Below, piece after piece: positions 39,144-47,232 of a DNA stretch of 64,000 bases. Below the pieces are notes generated by a model. That model was not told the DNA's origin and searched no databases. It saw only the letters and a list, made by a program, of their open reading frames with translations. The position numbers were made by a program, and so were the translations under genes. Each line of letters opens with the position of its first letter. Position 1 is the first letter of the stretch. Source of the stretch: Shinella sp. WSJ-2 (lineage in GTDB: Bacteria > Pseudomonadota > Alphaproteobacteria > Rhizobiales > Rhizobiaceae); contig NZ_QWBU01000001.1 in the NCBI RefSeq assembly GCF_003432075.1, positions 682,001 through 746,000 on the forward strand, written 5' to 3'.

Positions 39144-39791
39144 TCAAAGCCCCTTGAAAAAGGGGTTTGTGCGTCGTTCCTCGCCAATCCGGCCACCTGG
39201 CCCATGGCCGCAAAGAAAGCCGACCTCGTCACCCAGCGGAAAAACCTTGTCGCGGATCGAATCTAGCAATTGCTGATGGTTGCCGCCCGGGAGATCGGTC
39301 CGGCCAATCGAGCCCTGGAACAGCACGTCGCCGAGATGGGCAAAACTCTGGTTGCGGTTGAAATAGATGACGTGGCCCGGTGCATGGCCCGGCGTGTGAT
39401 AGACTTCGAATTCGTGTTCGCCGAAGGAGACCGTATCACCGTCTTCCAGCCAGCGATCCGGCACGACATTGCTGACCTTCATCGGCACACCGAACATCGA
39501 GGCCTGTGCCTCCAGCCGCTGTAGCAGCGAGAGATCGTCCTTGTGCGGACCGATGATGTCGAGGCCGAGCGCGTCCTTCAGTTCCTTCGCACCGCCGGCG
39601 TGATCGATATGGCCGTGCGTCAGCCAGATCGCCTTCAAGGTGATGCCGTTCTGCTTGACGGTGTCGAGGATGACCTCGACGTCGCCGCCCGGATCGACGA
39701 TCACGCCCTCCTTCGTCTCCGTATCGAAGAGAATGGTGCAGTTCTGTTGGAAGGGGGTGACGGGAATGATACCCGCCTGAAGCATGCCCAT
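39144..39791 (-). CDS. MBL fold metallo-hydrolase (glyoxalase II-like, YcbL type)
   Basis: A 215-residue metallo-beta-lactamase fold hydrolase with T-H59-G-H61-I-D63-H64, further ligands in YHTPGHAPGH and HLGDVLF, and a terminal histidine in FLCGHGPGG. The length and ending GEERRTNPFF match the YcbL subgroup, which has hydroxyacylglutathione-hydrolase-like activity. GAGGACCCC lies just before the start at 39791; the frame is open further upstream to 39974 without resemblance. Confidence 0.92.
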   Translation of the reverse strand: MGMLQAGIIPVTPFQQNCTILFDTETKEGVIVDPGGDVEVILDTVKQNGITLKAIWLTHGHIDHAGGAKELKDALGLDIIGPHKDDLSLLQRLEAQASMFGVPMKVSNVVPDRWLEDGDTVSFGEHEFEVYHTPGHAPGHVIYFNRNQSFAHLGDVLFQGSIGRTDLPGGNHQQLLDSIRDKVFPLGDEVGFLCGHGPGGRIGEERRTNPFFKGL

Positions 39792-39858
39792 GGGGTCCTC
39801 GCTGGATTGCCGCGTTGCGACCGGTATAGCCGCTGCATAACACGAAGACCAAGATGAA

Positions 39859-40032
39859 TTAACGCAGGCTCGCCATCTCCTGCGAGCCGGCTTGGACCGG
39901 ACCGATCGCGAGTGTGGGCGAAACAGTGGAAAAGAGCAGCGCGACGACGGCGAGATTGATTGCGACGTAAACAAAAGCCAGCGGGCGGAGGCTGGCGGCG
40001 ACGGTGTTCTGCTGTTTCGAATTGCGCTGCAT
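39859..40032 (-). CDS. Small hypothetical membrane protein
   Basis: A 57-residue protein with one hydrophobic helix (LAFVYVAINLAVVALLFSTVSPTLAIG) after a basic N-terminus. AGGGAACAGACC precedes the ATG at 40032. It sits alone between the MBL gene and the Lrp gene on the same strand. No family is recognised; it might be missed by automatic annotation. Confidence 0.5.
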   Translation of the reverse strand: MQRNSKQQNTVAASLRPLAFVYVAINLAVVALLFSTVSPTLAIGPVQAGSQEMASLR

Positions 40033-40165
40033 TGGTCTGTTCCCTGAACTTCGCGTGGCGGCGATACGCGCCATCTGTTGTCTCGTGTTTACAACGGTTC
40101 AGGAGTCCAGGCTGTTCCGGCAGGAACAGCTAATACAGGCGAATGTGGCATGAATGCCACAGTGT

Positions 40166-40624
40166 TCAAAGCGGCAGGGCTGTCGTCTCCTTCAACGTGT
40201 CGAGCACGATCGCCGTCTTCACATGCGAGACGGATTCATGCGGCAGCAACACGTCGTTGACGAAAGCCGACAGCGCCTTGAGGTTCGGCACCACCACCTT
40301 GATGATGTAATCCATCTCGCCCGTCAACGAATAGGCTTCCAGTACCTCCGGCAGATTGGAGATGAGCTTGGCGAACCGCACTGCATTGTCGCGGTTGTGT
40401 GTCGCCAGGGTCACCGTTACGACAATGACGATACCGAGATCGAGTTTTTCGCGGTCGAGCTCCGCCCGGTAGGCGCGGATAATGCCCTCCTCCTCCAGCC
40501 GTATACGCCGGCGAGAACATTGGGAGGGCGAGAGATTGACGCGCTCTGAAAGCTCGTTGTTCGTCAGGCGAGCATCCTCCTGCAGATGCGCGAGCAGTTT
40601 ACGGTCGAAAGCGTCGAGCTGCAC
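40166..40624 (-). CDS. Lrp/AsnC family regulator next to hppD
   Basis: A 152-residue regulator with helix-turn-helix (LDAFDRKLLAHLQEDARLTNNELSERVNLSPSQCSRRRIRLEEEGII) and AsnC effector domain. It is divergent from hppD with 129 bases between the starts and a 12-base palindrome in that space. By position it probably activates tyrosine catabolism in response to an amino acid or keto acid. Confidence 0.92.
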   Translation of the reverse strand: MQLDAFDRKLLAHLQEDARLTNNELSERVNLSPSQCSRRRIRLEEEGIIRAYRAELDREKLDLGIVIVVTVTLATHNRDNAVRFAKLISNLPEVLEAYSLTGEMDYIIKVVVPNLKALSAFVNDVLLPHESVSHVKTAIVLDTLKETTALPL

Positions 40625-40646
40625 GGATTCACCCCTTCAACATTAA

Positions 40647-40658
40647 TTCATGCATGAA
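40647..40658. promoter_or_regulatory. Palindromic site for the Lrp regulator of hppD
   Basis: TTCATGCATGAA is a perfect 12-base palindrome within ATTCATGCATGAAA, 23 bases upstream of the Lrp start and about 95 bases upstream of hppD. Confidence 0.5.
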
Positions 40659-40753
40659 ACTCGCACGAATTTGCAAAAGCGCAAGCACTATGCACGCACA
40701 TTGCATGACAAACGCGCCATACTGCCCTTCATGGATTTCGTGGAGGACGAACG

Positions 40754-41857
40754 ATGGGCCCTTTCCCGCATGATGCACCGACGGCAGTGATCTCGGCCGA
40801 TAACCCGGCCGGCACCGATGGCTTCGAGTTTGTCGAGTTCGCCCATCCCGAGCCGGAAAAGCTTGAAGAGCTGTTCTCCCGCATGGGCTATAGCAAGGTG
40901 GCGACACACCGCACGAAGGCGATCTCCGTCTGGCGCCAGGGTGACATCAATTACATCGTCAATGCCGAGCCCGGCTCCCATGCCATGACCTTCGCCGGAG
41001 AGCACGGCCCCTGCGCCGCCTCGATGGCCTGGCGCGTGGTCGATGCCAAGCATGCTTTCGAGCACGCCGTCGCCAAGGGCGCGACGCCCTATGACGGCAA
41101 CGACAAGGCGCTCGACGTTCCCGCCATCGTCGGCATCGGCGGCTCGCTGCTCTATTTCATCGAAAAGTATGGCGCCAAGGGTTCCGCTTATGACGCGGAA
41201 TTCGAATGGACGGGCGAGCGCGACCCGAAGCCCGCCGGTGTCGGCTTCTACTTCCTCGATCACCTCACCCACAATGTCTATCGCGGCAACATGGACACGT
41301 GGTGGGATTTCTACCGCGAGCTCTTCGGCTTCAAGCAGATCCACTTCTTCGACATTGACGGCCGCATCACCGGCCTCGTGTCGCGCGCCATCACCTCGCC
41401 CTGCGGCAAGATCCGCATTCCGCTCAACGAATCCAAGGACGAGACGAGCCAGATCGTCGAGTATCTGAAGAAGTACAAGGGCGAAGGCATCCAGCATATC
41501 GCCGTCGGCACGGACGCGATCTATGACGCCACCGACAAGCTCGCCGCCAACGGCATGAAATTCATGCCCGGCCCGCCGGATAACTATTACGACCGCTCCT
41601 ATGTCCGCGTCGTCGGCCATGAAGAGCCGGTCGAGCGCATGAAGAAGCACGGCATCCTGATCGATGGCGAAGGCGTCGTCGATGGCGGCATGACGAAGAT
41701 CCTGTTGCAGATCTTCTCCAAGACCGTTATCGGGCCGATCTTCTTCGAATTCATCCAGCGCAAGGGTGACGAAGGCTTCGGCGAAGGCAATTTCCGCGCG
41801 CTCTTCGAATCCATCGAGGAAGACCAGATCCGCCGGGGCGTCATCGCAGCAGAATAA
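40754..41857 (+). CDS. hppD: 4-hydroxyphenylpyruvate dioxygenase
   Basis: This enzyme converts 4-hydroxyphenylpyruvate to homogentisate in tyrosine breakdown. The 367-residue product shows the three iron ligands in family context: H170 (FYFLDHLTHNV), H248 (GIQHIAVGT) and E332 (IFFEFIQRKGDEGFGEGNF). The two tandem VOC modules are intact. The start at 40754 gives the normal length; no strong ribosome site is visible except GAGGACGA ahead of the ATG. Homogentisate-pathway genes are not nearby. Confidence 0.96.
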   Translation: MGPFPHDAPTAVISADNPAGTDGFEFVEFAHPEPEKLEELFSRMGYSKVATHRTKAISVWRQGDINYIVNAEPGSHAMTFAGEHGPCAASMAWRVVDAKHAFEHAVAKGATPYDGNDKALDVPAIVGIGGSLLYFIEKYGAKGSAYDAEFEWTGERDPKPAGVGFYFLDHLTHNVYRGNMDTWWDFYRELFGFKQIHFFDIDGRITGLVSRAITSPCGKIRIPLNESKDETSQIVEYLKKYKGEGIQHIAVGTDAIYDATDKLAANGMKFMPGPPDNYYDRSYVRVVGHEEPVERMKKHGILIDGEGVVDGGMTKILLQIFSKTVIGPIFFEFIQRKGDEGFGEGNFRALFESIEEDQIRRGVIAAE

Positions 41858-41889
41858 AAACCGCGGCAACCAAGCCATGCGGGGAAGGA

Positions 41890-41918
41890 AGAGGCGGCCG
41901 TTTTGCGGCCGCCTCTTT
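41890..41918 (+). terminator. Terminator of hppD
   Basis: AGAGGCGGCCG and CGGCCGCCTCT form an eleven-base perfect stem with a TTTTG loop, followed by a short T run. Confidence 0.8.
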
Positions 41919-42108
41919 ACATTCGTCACACCTGAAAAACCCGGTGCACTTCGTACACGGGCAAATTGACTTATCCCAAAATTATCCGCACGTTGCAGAT
42001 GCCGAATTTTTCGGCAACGGGTGCGCGCGCTCCAGATCGCGCCCCGGTAGCGAGGCAAGTGTCCAACCCGGCACTCTCTTTCCGGGCGGACCTTTCGGAG
42101 GGGAAGTC

Positions 42109-42372
42109 ATGGAAGCATTGATGCCCATCATCACGCAGATCATCGCCGGCGCCGTTGGCGGCAACGTGGCGGGTGCAGCCCTGAAACAGGCGGCCGTGAG
42201 CGTGATCGTCCGCACCATCGTCGGCGCCATCGGCGGAATCGGCGGCGGTTTTCTTCTCCAGATGCTCGGCGGCGAAGCCGGACTTTCCGGCTTGGTGGCC
42301 AACGGTATCGGCGGCCTCGTCGGCGGCGGCGTGCTGACGGGTATAGTCGGCGCGGTGCTCGGCAAGAAATAA
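42109..42372 (+). CDS. Small glycine-rich hydrophobic membrane protein
   Basis: An 87-residue protein almost wholly composed of hydrophobic helices with regularly spaced glycines (VGGNVAGAAL, VGAIGGIGGGFL, NGIGGLVGGGVLTGIVGAVLGKK). Similar small proteins are common in Rhizobiales but have no known function. GGAGGGGAAG precedes the ATG at 42109. It is convergent with ilvE. Confidence 0.7.
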   Translation: MEALMPIITQIIAGAVGGNVAGAALKQAAVSVIVRTIVGAIGGIGGGFLLQMLGGEAGLSGLVANGIGGLVGGGVLTGIVGAVLGKK

Positions 42373-42390
42373 GCGGCGGGCCTCACAAAC

Positions 42391-42415
42391 AAAAGGCGGC
42401 CCTTTCGGGCCGCCC
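42391..42415 (-). terminator. Terminator of ilvE
   Basis: GGCGGCCC and GGGCCGCC form an eight-base stem with a TTTC loop; on the minus strand it is followed by TTTTG. It may also end the small membrane protein transcript. Confidence 0.7.
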
Positions 42416-42442
42416 ATTTCCGTCGTCGATCCTGAAAGCCGC

Positions 42443-43330
42443 TTATTCGGCAGCGGCAGCAACCGGATACACTTCCTTCATGTAGTCGTTCATCAGGTTT
42501 TCCGAGATCGTGCCCGGCGTAAAGCGATAGGGACCGATTTCCGAAACCGGCGTCACTTCTGCGGCGGAGCCCGTCAGGAAGCATTCGGAGAAATCCGAGA
42601 GTTCCTCGGGCAGGATCGCCCGTTCGACCACTTGATAACCGCGGCGTTTGGCGAGCTCGATCACCGTGCGACGGGTGATGCCGTCCAGGAAGCAATCCGG
42701 TACCGGCGTGTGGATGACACCGTCTTTGACGAAGAACACGTTGGCGCCGGTCGCTTCCGCCACCTGGCCGCGATAATCGAGCATCAGCGCATCCGCATAG
42801 CCCTTCGCTTCGGCAGCGTGCTTGGATATCGTGCAGATCATGTAGAGGCCAGCAGCCTTCGACTTCGACGGTGCGGTCTTCGGGTCGGGGCGGCGATACT
42901 CGGCAATGTCGAGACGGATGCCCTTCAGCTTTTCGGCCGGGTTGAAGTAGCTGCCCCACTGCCAGATGGCGATGGCGACGTTGATGCGGTTGTTCTGCGC
43001 GGAAACGCCCATCATCTCCGAGCCGCGCCAAGCGATCGGCCGCGCATAGGCCTCGGAAAAGCCCTGGCGCTTCAGGAGTTCGACGGTCGCCGCATCCAGC
43101 TCTTCGACGGAATAGGGAATCTTGAAGCCGAGGATTTCGGCCGACTTGTGCAGGCGCTGGTTATGCTCGGTGAGCTTGAAGATGCGCCCGCCATAGGCGC
43201 GCTCGCCTTCGAACACCGCGCTCGCATAGTGCAGGCCGTGCGTCAGCACGTGAATCTTCGCGTCCTTCCAGTCGACGAATTCACCGTTGAACCAGATTTG
43301 CCCGTCCAGCTGATCGAAAGGAACTGCCAT
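42443..43330 (-). CDS. ilvE: Branched-chain amino acid aminotransferase
   Basis: IlvE carries out the last step of leucine, isoleucine and valine synthesis. The 295-residue fold-type IV PLP enzyme has the Schiff-base lysine K158 (SKSKAAGLYM) and the segments THGLHYASAVFEGERAY, ALMLDYRGQVAEATGANVFFV and SDFSECFLTGSAAEVTPV. GGAGGATGACACG precedes the start at 43330. The gene is divergent from the MarR regulator. Confidence 0.95.
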   Translation of the reverse strand: MAVPFDQLDGQIWFNGEFVDWKDAKIHVLTHGLHYASAVFEGERAYGGRIFKLTEHNQRLHKSAEILGFKIPYSVEELDAATVELLKRQGFSEAYARPIAWRGSEMMGVSAQNNRINVAIAIWQWGSYFNPAEKLKGIRLDIAEYRRPDPKTAPSKSKAAGLYMICTISKHAAEAKGYADALMLDYRGQVAEATGANVFFVKDGVIHTPVPDCFLDGITRRTVIELAKRRGYQVVERAILPEELSDFSECFLTGSAAEVTPVSEIGPYRFTPGTISENLMNDYMKEVYPVAAAAE

Positions 43331-43504
43331 CGTGTCATCCTCCGGCGCTCGCACGCCATTCTTTCTGTTGATTGTTTCGCCAGTTGCGGTCTAACCAGAA
43401 ACAGGCAGGATTATCTGCCTATAGGATAGTCCGGATTGGTAGCCGGGAAAACATCTGACAACGGCGCCCGGGACCGCAATTTACGGTGTAGACCCTAACA
43501 ATGG

Positions 43505-43540
43505 CGAAAAAATATGTCAACAATGCTGACGTATTTTTCG
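43505..43540. promoter_or_regulatory. Long palindrome upstream of the MarR gene
   Basis: An imperfect inverted repeat of about 14-15 bases per arm (CGAAAAAATATGTCA and TGACGTATTTTTCG) around a seven-base centre. It ends 25 bases before the MarR start, where an autoregulatory MarR operator would be expected. Confidence 0.6.
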
Positions 43541-43565
43541 ATAAATTACGCGGGGACGGCAAGGC

Positions 43566-44072
43566 ATGAAAGGAAATGACAACGTGGCCCGACAGATGCC
43601 GGACAAACACGGCGCAAACGAGCTGCACCACGACGTGATGACGGGCGACGGGCGCATCGACTTCGAAATCATCGAGGGCCTGTTCTTCGCCTATCGCGAT
43701 TTCATTTCCGACCCGGACGCCATTCTGGCCACGAGCGGCTTCGGCCGCGCGCATCACCGCGTGGTACACTTCGTCAACCGCGAGCCGGGCATGACGGTGG
43801 CAGACCTGCTCGACACGCTGAAGATCACCAAGCAAAGCCTGGCGCGTGTCTTGAAGGAGCTGATCGATTGCGGCTATATCCAGCAGGTGGCAGGTCCAGA
43901 GGATCGCCGCCAGCGCAAGCTCTACCCGACCAAGACAGGGCGTGAACTGGCGCTTGCGCTCGCCGAGCCGCAATCCCGCCGCATCGCCCGTGCATTCGAG
44001 AACATGAATGCAGGCGACCGCCGGGCGGTGGTGAAATTCCTCGCCGGCATGCAGAACGCCAAGAGCGAATAG
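43566..44072 (+). CDS. MarR family transcriptional regulator (PetP-like)
   Basis: A 168-residue winged-helix regulator. HHRVVHFVNREPGMTVADLLDTLKITKQSLARVLKELIDCGYIQQVAGPEDRRQRKLYPTKTG is the MarR core with its DxRxxR wing. The order MarR then OmpR-type response regulator recalls petP-petR of Rhodobacter capsulatus, which control the cytochrome bc1 operon. AAGG precedes the ATG. It is spaced 19 bases from the response-regulator gene. Confidence 0.9.
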   Translation: MKGNDNVARQMPDKHGANELHHDVMTGDGRIDFEIIEGLFFAYRDFISDPDAILATSGFGRAHHRVVHFVNREPGMTVADLLDTLKITKQSLARVLKELIDCGYIQQVAGPEDRRQRKLYPTKTGRELALALAEPQSRRIARAFENMNAGDRRAVVKFLAGMQNAKSE

Positions 44073-44091
44073 AACGAAGGAGGAGAAGACG

Positions 44092-44799
44092 ATGACCGCT
44101 GCCGGCGCGCCCTCCGACGATGCACCCCATCTGCTCGTCGTCGACGACGATACCCGCATCCGCGAACTGCTGAACCGCTATCTCAAGGAGCAGGGTTTCC
44201 GCGTGACGGTCGCGGGCGACGCAGACGAAGCGCGGCGCAAGCTGCGCGGGCTGGATTTCGACCTCATCATCATGGACGTGATGATGCCGGGCGAAAGCGG
44301 CCTTTCGCTGACCAAAAGCCTGCGCGATATACGCCCCGTGCCGATCCTCATGCTGACGGCGCTGGCCGAATCCCAGGCCCGCATCGAAGGACTGGAAGCC
44401 GGCGCCGATGACTACCTTTCAAAGCCTTTCGAGCCGCGCGAGCTGGTTCTGCGCATCAACAATATCCTGAAGCGCAACGCGCCGCCGACGACGCCGAAGA
44501 TCGAACAGGTAATGTTCGGACCCTACACCTTCTCCATCGTGCGCAAGGAACTGAAGCGCGGCGGCGACGCCATCCGGCTCACCGACCGCGAGCAGGAGAT
44601 CATGCTGCTGTTTTCGCTGCGCGCCGGCGAAACCATTCCGCGCCATGAACTGATCGGCGAAGAAACAGAAGTGGGTGAACGTACTATAGACGTGCAGATC
44701 AACCGCCTGAGGCGTAAGATCGAGGACGATCCATCCAATCCGGTGTGGCTGCAGACGGTGCGCGGCATCGGCTACCGACTGAGCGTAGAGCAGGGCTGA
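44092..44799 (+). CDS. OmpR family response regulator (PetR-like)
   Basis: A 235-residue two-domain response regulator. The receiver domain has VVDDD (16-20), the phospho-acceptor D62 in LIIMDVMMPG, and K in YLSKPFEP. The C-terminal winged helix ends VWLQTVRGIGYRLSVE. GGAGGAGAAGACG precedes the ATG. It is followed by its probable partner histidine kinase. The cue is not known; the PetR resemblance suggests respiratory-chain or envelope genes as targets. Confidence 0.93.
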   Translation: MTAAGAPSDDAPHLLVVDDDTRIRELLNRYLKEQGFRVTVAGDADEARRKLRGLDFDLIIMDVMMPGESGLSLTKSLRDIRPVPILMLTALAESQARIEGLEAGADDYLSKPFEPRELVLRINNILKRNAPPTTPKIEQVMFGPYTFSIVRKELKRGGDAIRLTDREQEIMLLFSLRAGETIPRHELIGEETEVGERTIDVQINRLRRKIEDDPSNPVWLQTVRGIGYRLSVEQG

Positions 44800-44806
44800 C
44801 CGTGTG

Positions 44807-44875
44807 CAATTCCACGCATTTCCAGGAACAGTGTGAAGCGGTTTTCCGTTCACGACCGTCCATGCGCACGATTTT
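44807..44875. repeat. Rhizobial intergenic palindromic element
   Basis: The segment between the response regulator and kinase genes contains AGTGTGAAGCGGTTTTCCGT preceded by GCATTTCCAGGAAC. This wording recurs in intergenic palindromes of many rhizobial chromosomes. The GGAA / TTCC pairing gives a small hairpin. Boundaries are approximate. Confidence 0.5.
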
Positions 44876-44890
44876 GGAAACCGTCGTCCG

Positions 44891-46273
44891 ATGACCACGT
44901 TCGAGACGTTCAAGCGCGATATCGAACGCGCGCCGGCAGCTGGCTGGAAGCGCGCGGTGCGCTGGCTGCGCCGGCAGCTGCCGACAGGGCTCTATGCGCG
45001 CTCGCTGCTCATCATCATCATCCCGATGGTCCTGCTCCAGTCGGTCGTCGCCTTCGTGTTCATGGAGCGCCACTGGCAGCTCGTAACACAGCGTCTCTCG
45101 GCCGCCGTCACGCGTGACATTGCTGGCGTCATCGATCTCATCGAAACCTATCCGCAGGACGTCGACTATTCCGAGATCACCCGCATCGCACGGGAGCGGC
45201 TGGATCTGATCATCTCCGTCGAACCCGGTACAGAACTGCCCCCGCCGCGTTCGAAGCCGTTCTTCAACATCCTCGACGAGATCCTCAGCGAAGAAATCGT
45301 CAAGCAGATTCGCCGCCCCTTCTGGATCGACACGGTAGGCGAGAGCAATCTCGTCGAGGTCCGAATACAGCTCGACAACAAGATCCTGCGAGTCTATGCG
45401 CGGCGCAGTCAGGCCTATGCGTCCAACACCCACATCTTCCTGCTCTGGATGGTCGGCACGTCGCTGGTGCTGATCACCATCTCCATCCTTTTCCTGCGCG
45501 GCCAGATCCGGCCGATCCTGACGCTTGCCAAGGCGGCCGAAAGCTTCGGCAAGGGACAGAAAATGCCTGACGATTTCGCCCCGCGCGGCGCCGACGAAGT
45601 CCGGCGTGCCGGGCTCGCCTTTATCCTCATGCGCGAGCGCATCGAGCGGCAGATGGAGCAGCGAACGGCAATGCTGACTGGCGTCAGCCATGACCTGCGC
45701 ACCATCCTCACCCGCTTCAAGTTGCAGCTGGCGCTCGCCGGCGACAATCCCGACCTGCAGGGCCTCAACAAGGATGTCGAGGACATGCAGACCATGCTGG
45801 AGGGCTACCTTGCCTTCGCTCGCGGCGACGTGGAAGAGGATGTCCGCGAGATGCGCCTTTCGGATTTCTTCGACAAGCTGGCGATGGAGGCGGAGCTGCA
45901 CGAGCGCGCTTTTTCCAGCGATATCGACGGCGACGAAGAGATCATGGTGCGGCCCAACGCCTTTGGCCGGCTCGTCGGCAACCTCGTGTCGAATGCACTG
46001 AGATATGCCAAAACGGTGCATGTCGAGGCACGCCATCGCGCCAAATGGCTGACGATCACCGTCGACGACGACGGACCGGGCATCCCGGAACGTTCGCGCG
46101 ACGACGTCTTCAAGCCGTTCTTCCGGCTCGATGAGGCGCGCAATCTCGATGCCTCCGGCACAGGCCTTGGCCTTGCCATCGCTCGCGATATCGCCCGCAG
46201 CCATGGCGGCAACGTCACCCTGTCGGATAGCCCGATGGGTGGCCTGCGCGCCACGATCCGCATTCCCGCCTGA
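44891..46273 (+). CDS. Membrane sensor histidine kinase (EnvZ-type)
   Basis: A 460-residue kinase. Two membrane helices (about 38-58 and 182-203) flank a periplasmic sensor of about 120 residues with a proline-rich PPPRSKPF segment. A HAMP domain follows (about 204-256), then the H-box with H267 in TGVSHDLRTILTRFKLQLAL, and the ATPase domain with NLVSNALRYA (N box), DDDGPGIP (G1) and GTGLGLAI (G2). It lies 91 bases after the response regulator, with a palindromic repeat between them. The signal is unknown. Confidence 0.93.
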   Translation: MTTFETFKRDIERAPAAGWKRAVRWLRRQLPTGLYARSLLIIIIPMVLLQSVVAFVFMERHWQLVTQRLSAAVTRDIAGVIDLIETYPQDVDYSEITRIARERLDLIISVEPGTELPPPRSKPFFNILDEILSEEIVKQIRRPFWIDTVGESNLVEVRIQLDNKILRVYARRSQAYASNTHIFLLWMVGTSLVLITISILFLRGQIRPILTLAKAAESFGKGQKMPDDFAPRGADEVRRAGLAFILMRERIERQMEQRTAMLTGVSHDLRTILTRFKLQLALAGDNPDLQGLNKDVEDMQTMLEGYLAFARGDVEEDVREMRLSDFFDKLAMEAELHERAFSSDIDGDEEIMVRPNAFGRLVGNLVSNALRYAKTVHVEARHRAKWLTITVDDDGPGIPERSRDDVFKPFFRLDEARNLDASGTGLGLAIARDIARSHGGNVTLSDSPMGGLRATIRIPA

Positions 46274-46283
46274 CGGATTTTCC

Positions 46284-46868
46284 ATGAGCGCCTTCAACCT
46301 CGACGACCTCACCTGGCTCAACCCACCGCTCGCCAGCGAGCTGCGGAATGGCCACCTGCACGTGAAAACCGCGCTCAAGAGCGACTTCTGGCAGCGCACC
46401 TATTACGGCTTCCAGCCGGATAATGGCCACTTCCTACATCGGAGCTGGACGGGCGATTTCACGCTGGAGGCGACGTTTCGCGGCGCCTATCAAATGCTCT
46501 ACGATCAGGCCGGCCTGATGATACGCAAGGATGAGACCTGCTGGATGAAATGCGGCATCGAATTCACCGACGGCGCCAAGCATTTCAGCGTCGTCGTCAC
46601 ACGCGGCCATTCCGACTGGTCGGCTTTCCGGATCGAGCATGATTTCGATCTGATATCGGTGCGCGTGACGCGCAACGGCGACGCGCTGTTCATCCAGTAT
46701 CGGACGGACGCGATGACGGACTGGCGCATGGCCCGCCTCGCCTATTTCCCGCCGGACTTTTCGGATCTGTCGGTCGGTGTGACGGCCTGCTCGCCGCAGC
46801 GCGAAGGCTTTCAGGCGGAGTTTACCGACCTCCGCCTGGGACCACCGTTATCACGGGAAATCCACTAA
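46284..46868 (+). CDS. DUF1349 family protein
   Basis: A 194-residue protein of the DUF1349 family (beta-sandwich, distantly lectin/glucanase-like). It includes NGHLHVKTALKSDFWQRTYYGFQPDNGHFLHR and YDQAGLMIRKDETCWMKCGIEFTDGAKHFSVVVTRGHSDWS. Homologues include yeast proteins named regulation of enolase 1. It starts ten bases after the kinase stop, so it is cotranscribed, but no functional link is known. It is convergent with csaA, one base apart. Confidence 0.9.
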   Translation: MSAFNLDDLTWLNPPLASELRNGHLHVKTALKSDFWQRTYYGFQPDNGHFLHRSWTGDFTLEATFRGAYQMLYDQAGLMIRKDETCWMKCGIEFTDGAKHFSVVVTRGHSDWSAFRIEHDFDLISVRVTRNGDALFIQYRTDAMTDWRMARLAYFPPDFSDLSVGVTACSPQREGFQAEFTDLRLGPPLSREIH

Positions 46869-46869
46869 C

Positions 46870-47211
46870 TCAGCACATCTTCTTGCCGTTCGGCACCGGC
46901 TGACCGACGCCAGCGAGCACGATGGCGCCGGTTTCATCCTCGAAGCCGAGGGTCAGAACTTCCGAGCGCACCGGGCCGATCTGGCGTGGCGGGAAGTTGA
47001 CGACGGCCAGCACCTGACGGCCGACCAGCTCTTCCAGCGTATAATGCACGGTGATCTGCGCCGACGATTTCTTGGTGCCGATCTCGGGGCCGAAATCGAT
47101 CGTCAGCTTGTAGGCGGGCTTGCGCGCTTCCGGGAAAGGTAGCGCTTCGATGATGGTACCGACACGAATATCGACCCGCTCGAAATCCGGATAGGTGATG
47201 GTCTCGGTCAT
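46870..47211 (-). CDS. csaA: tRNA-binding protein CsaA
   Basis: A 113-residue OB-fold tRNA-binding domain protein: FERVDIRVGTIIEALPFPEARKPAYKLTIDFGPEIGTKKSSAQITVHY and NFPPRQIGPVRSEVLTLGFED. CsaA dimers bind tRNA and were described as export-related chaperones. It is the last gene of a minus-strand operon after proC, 21 bases downstream. Confidence 0.94.
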   Translation of the reverse strand: MTETITYPDFERVDIRVGTIIEALPFPEARKPAYKLTIDFGPEIGTKKSSAQITVHYTLEELVGRQVLAVVNFPPRQIGPVRSEVLTLGFEDETGAIVLAGVGQPVPNGKKMC

Positions 47212-47232
47212 GGGAATTTCCTAGAAAGCCGA

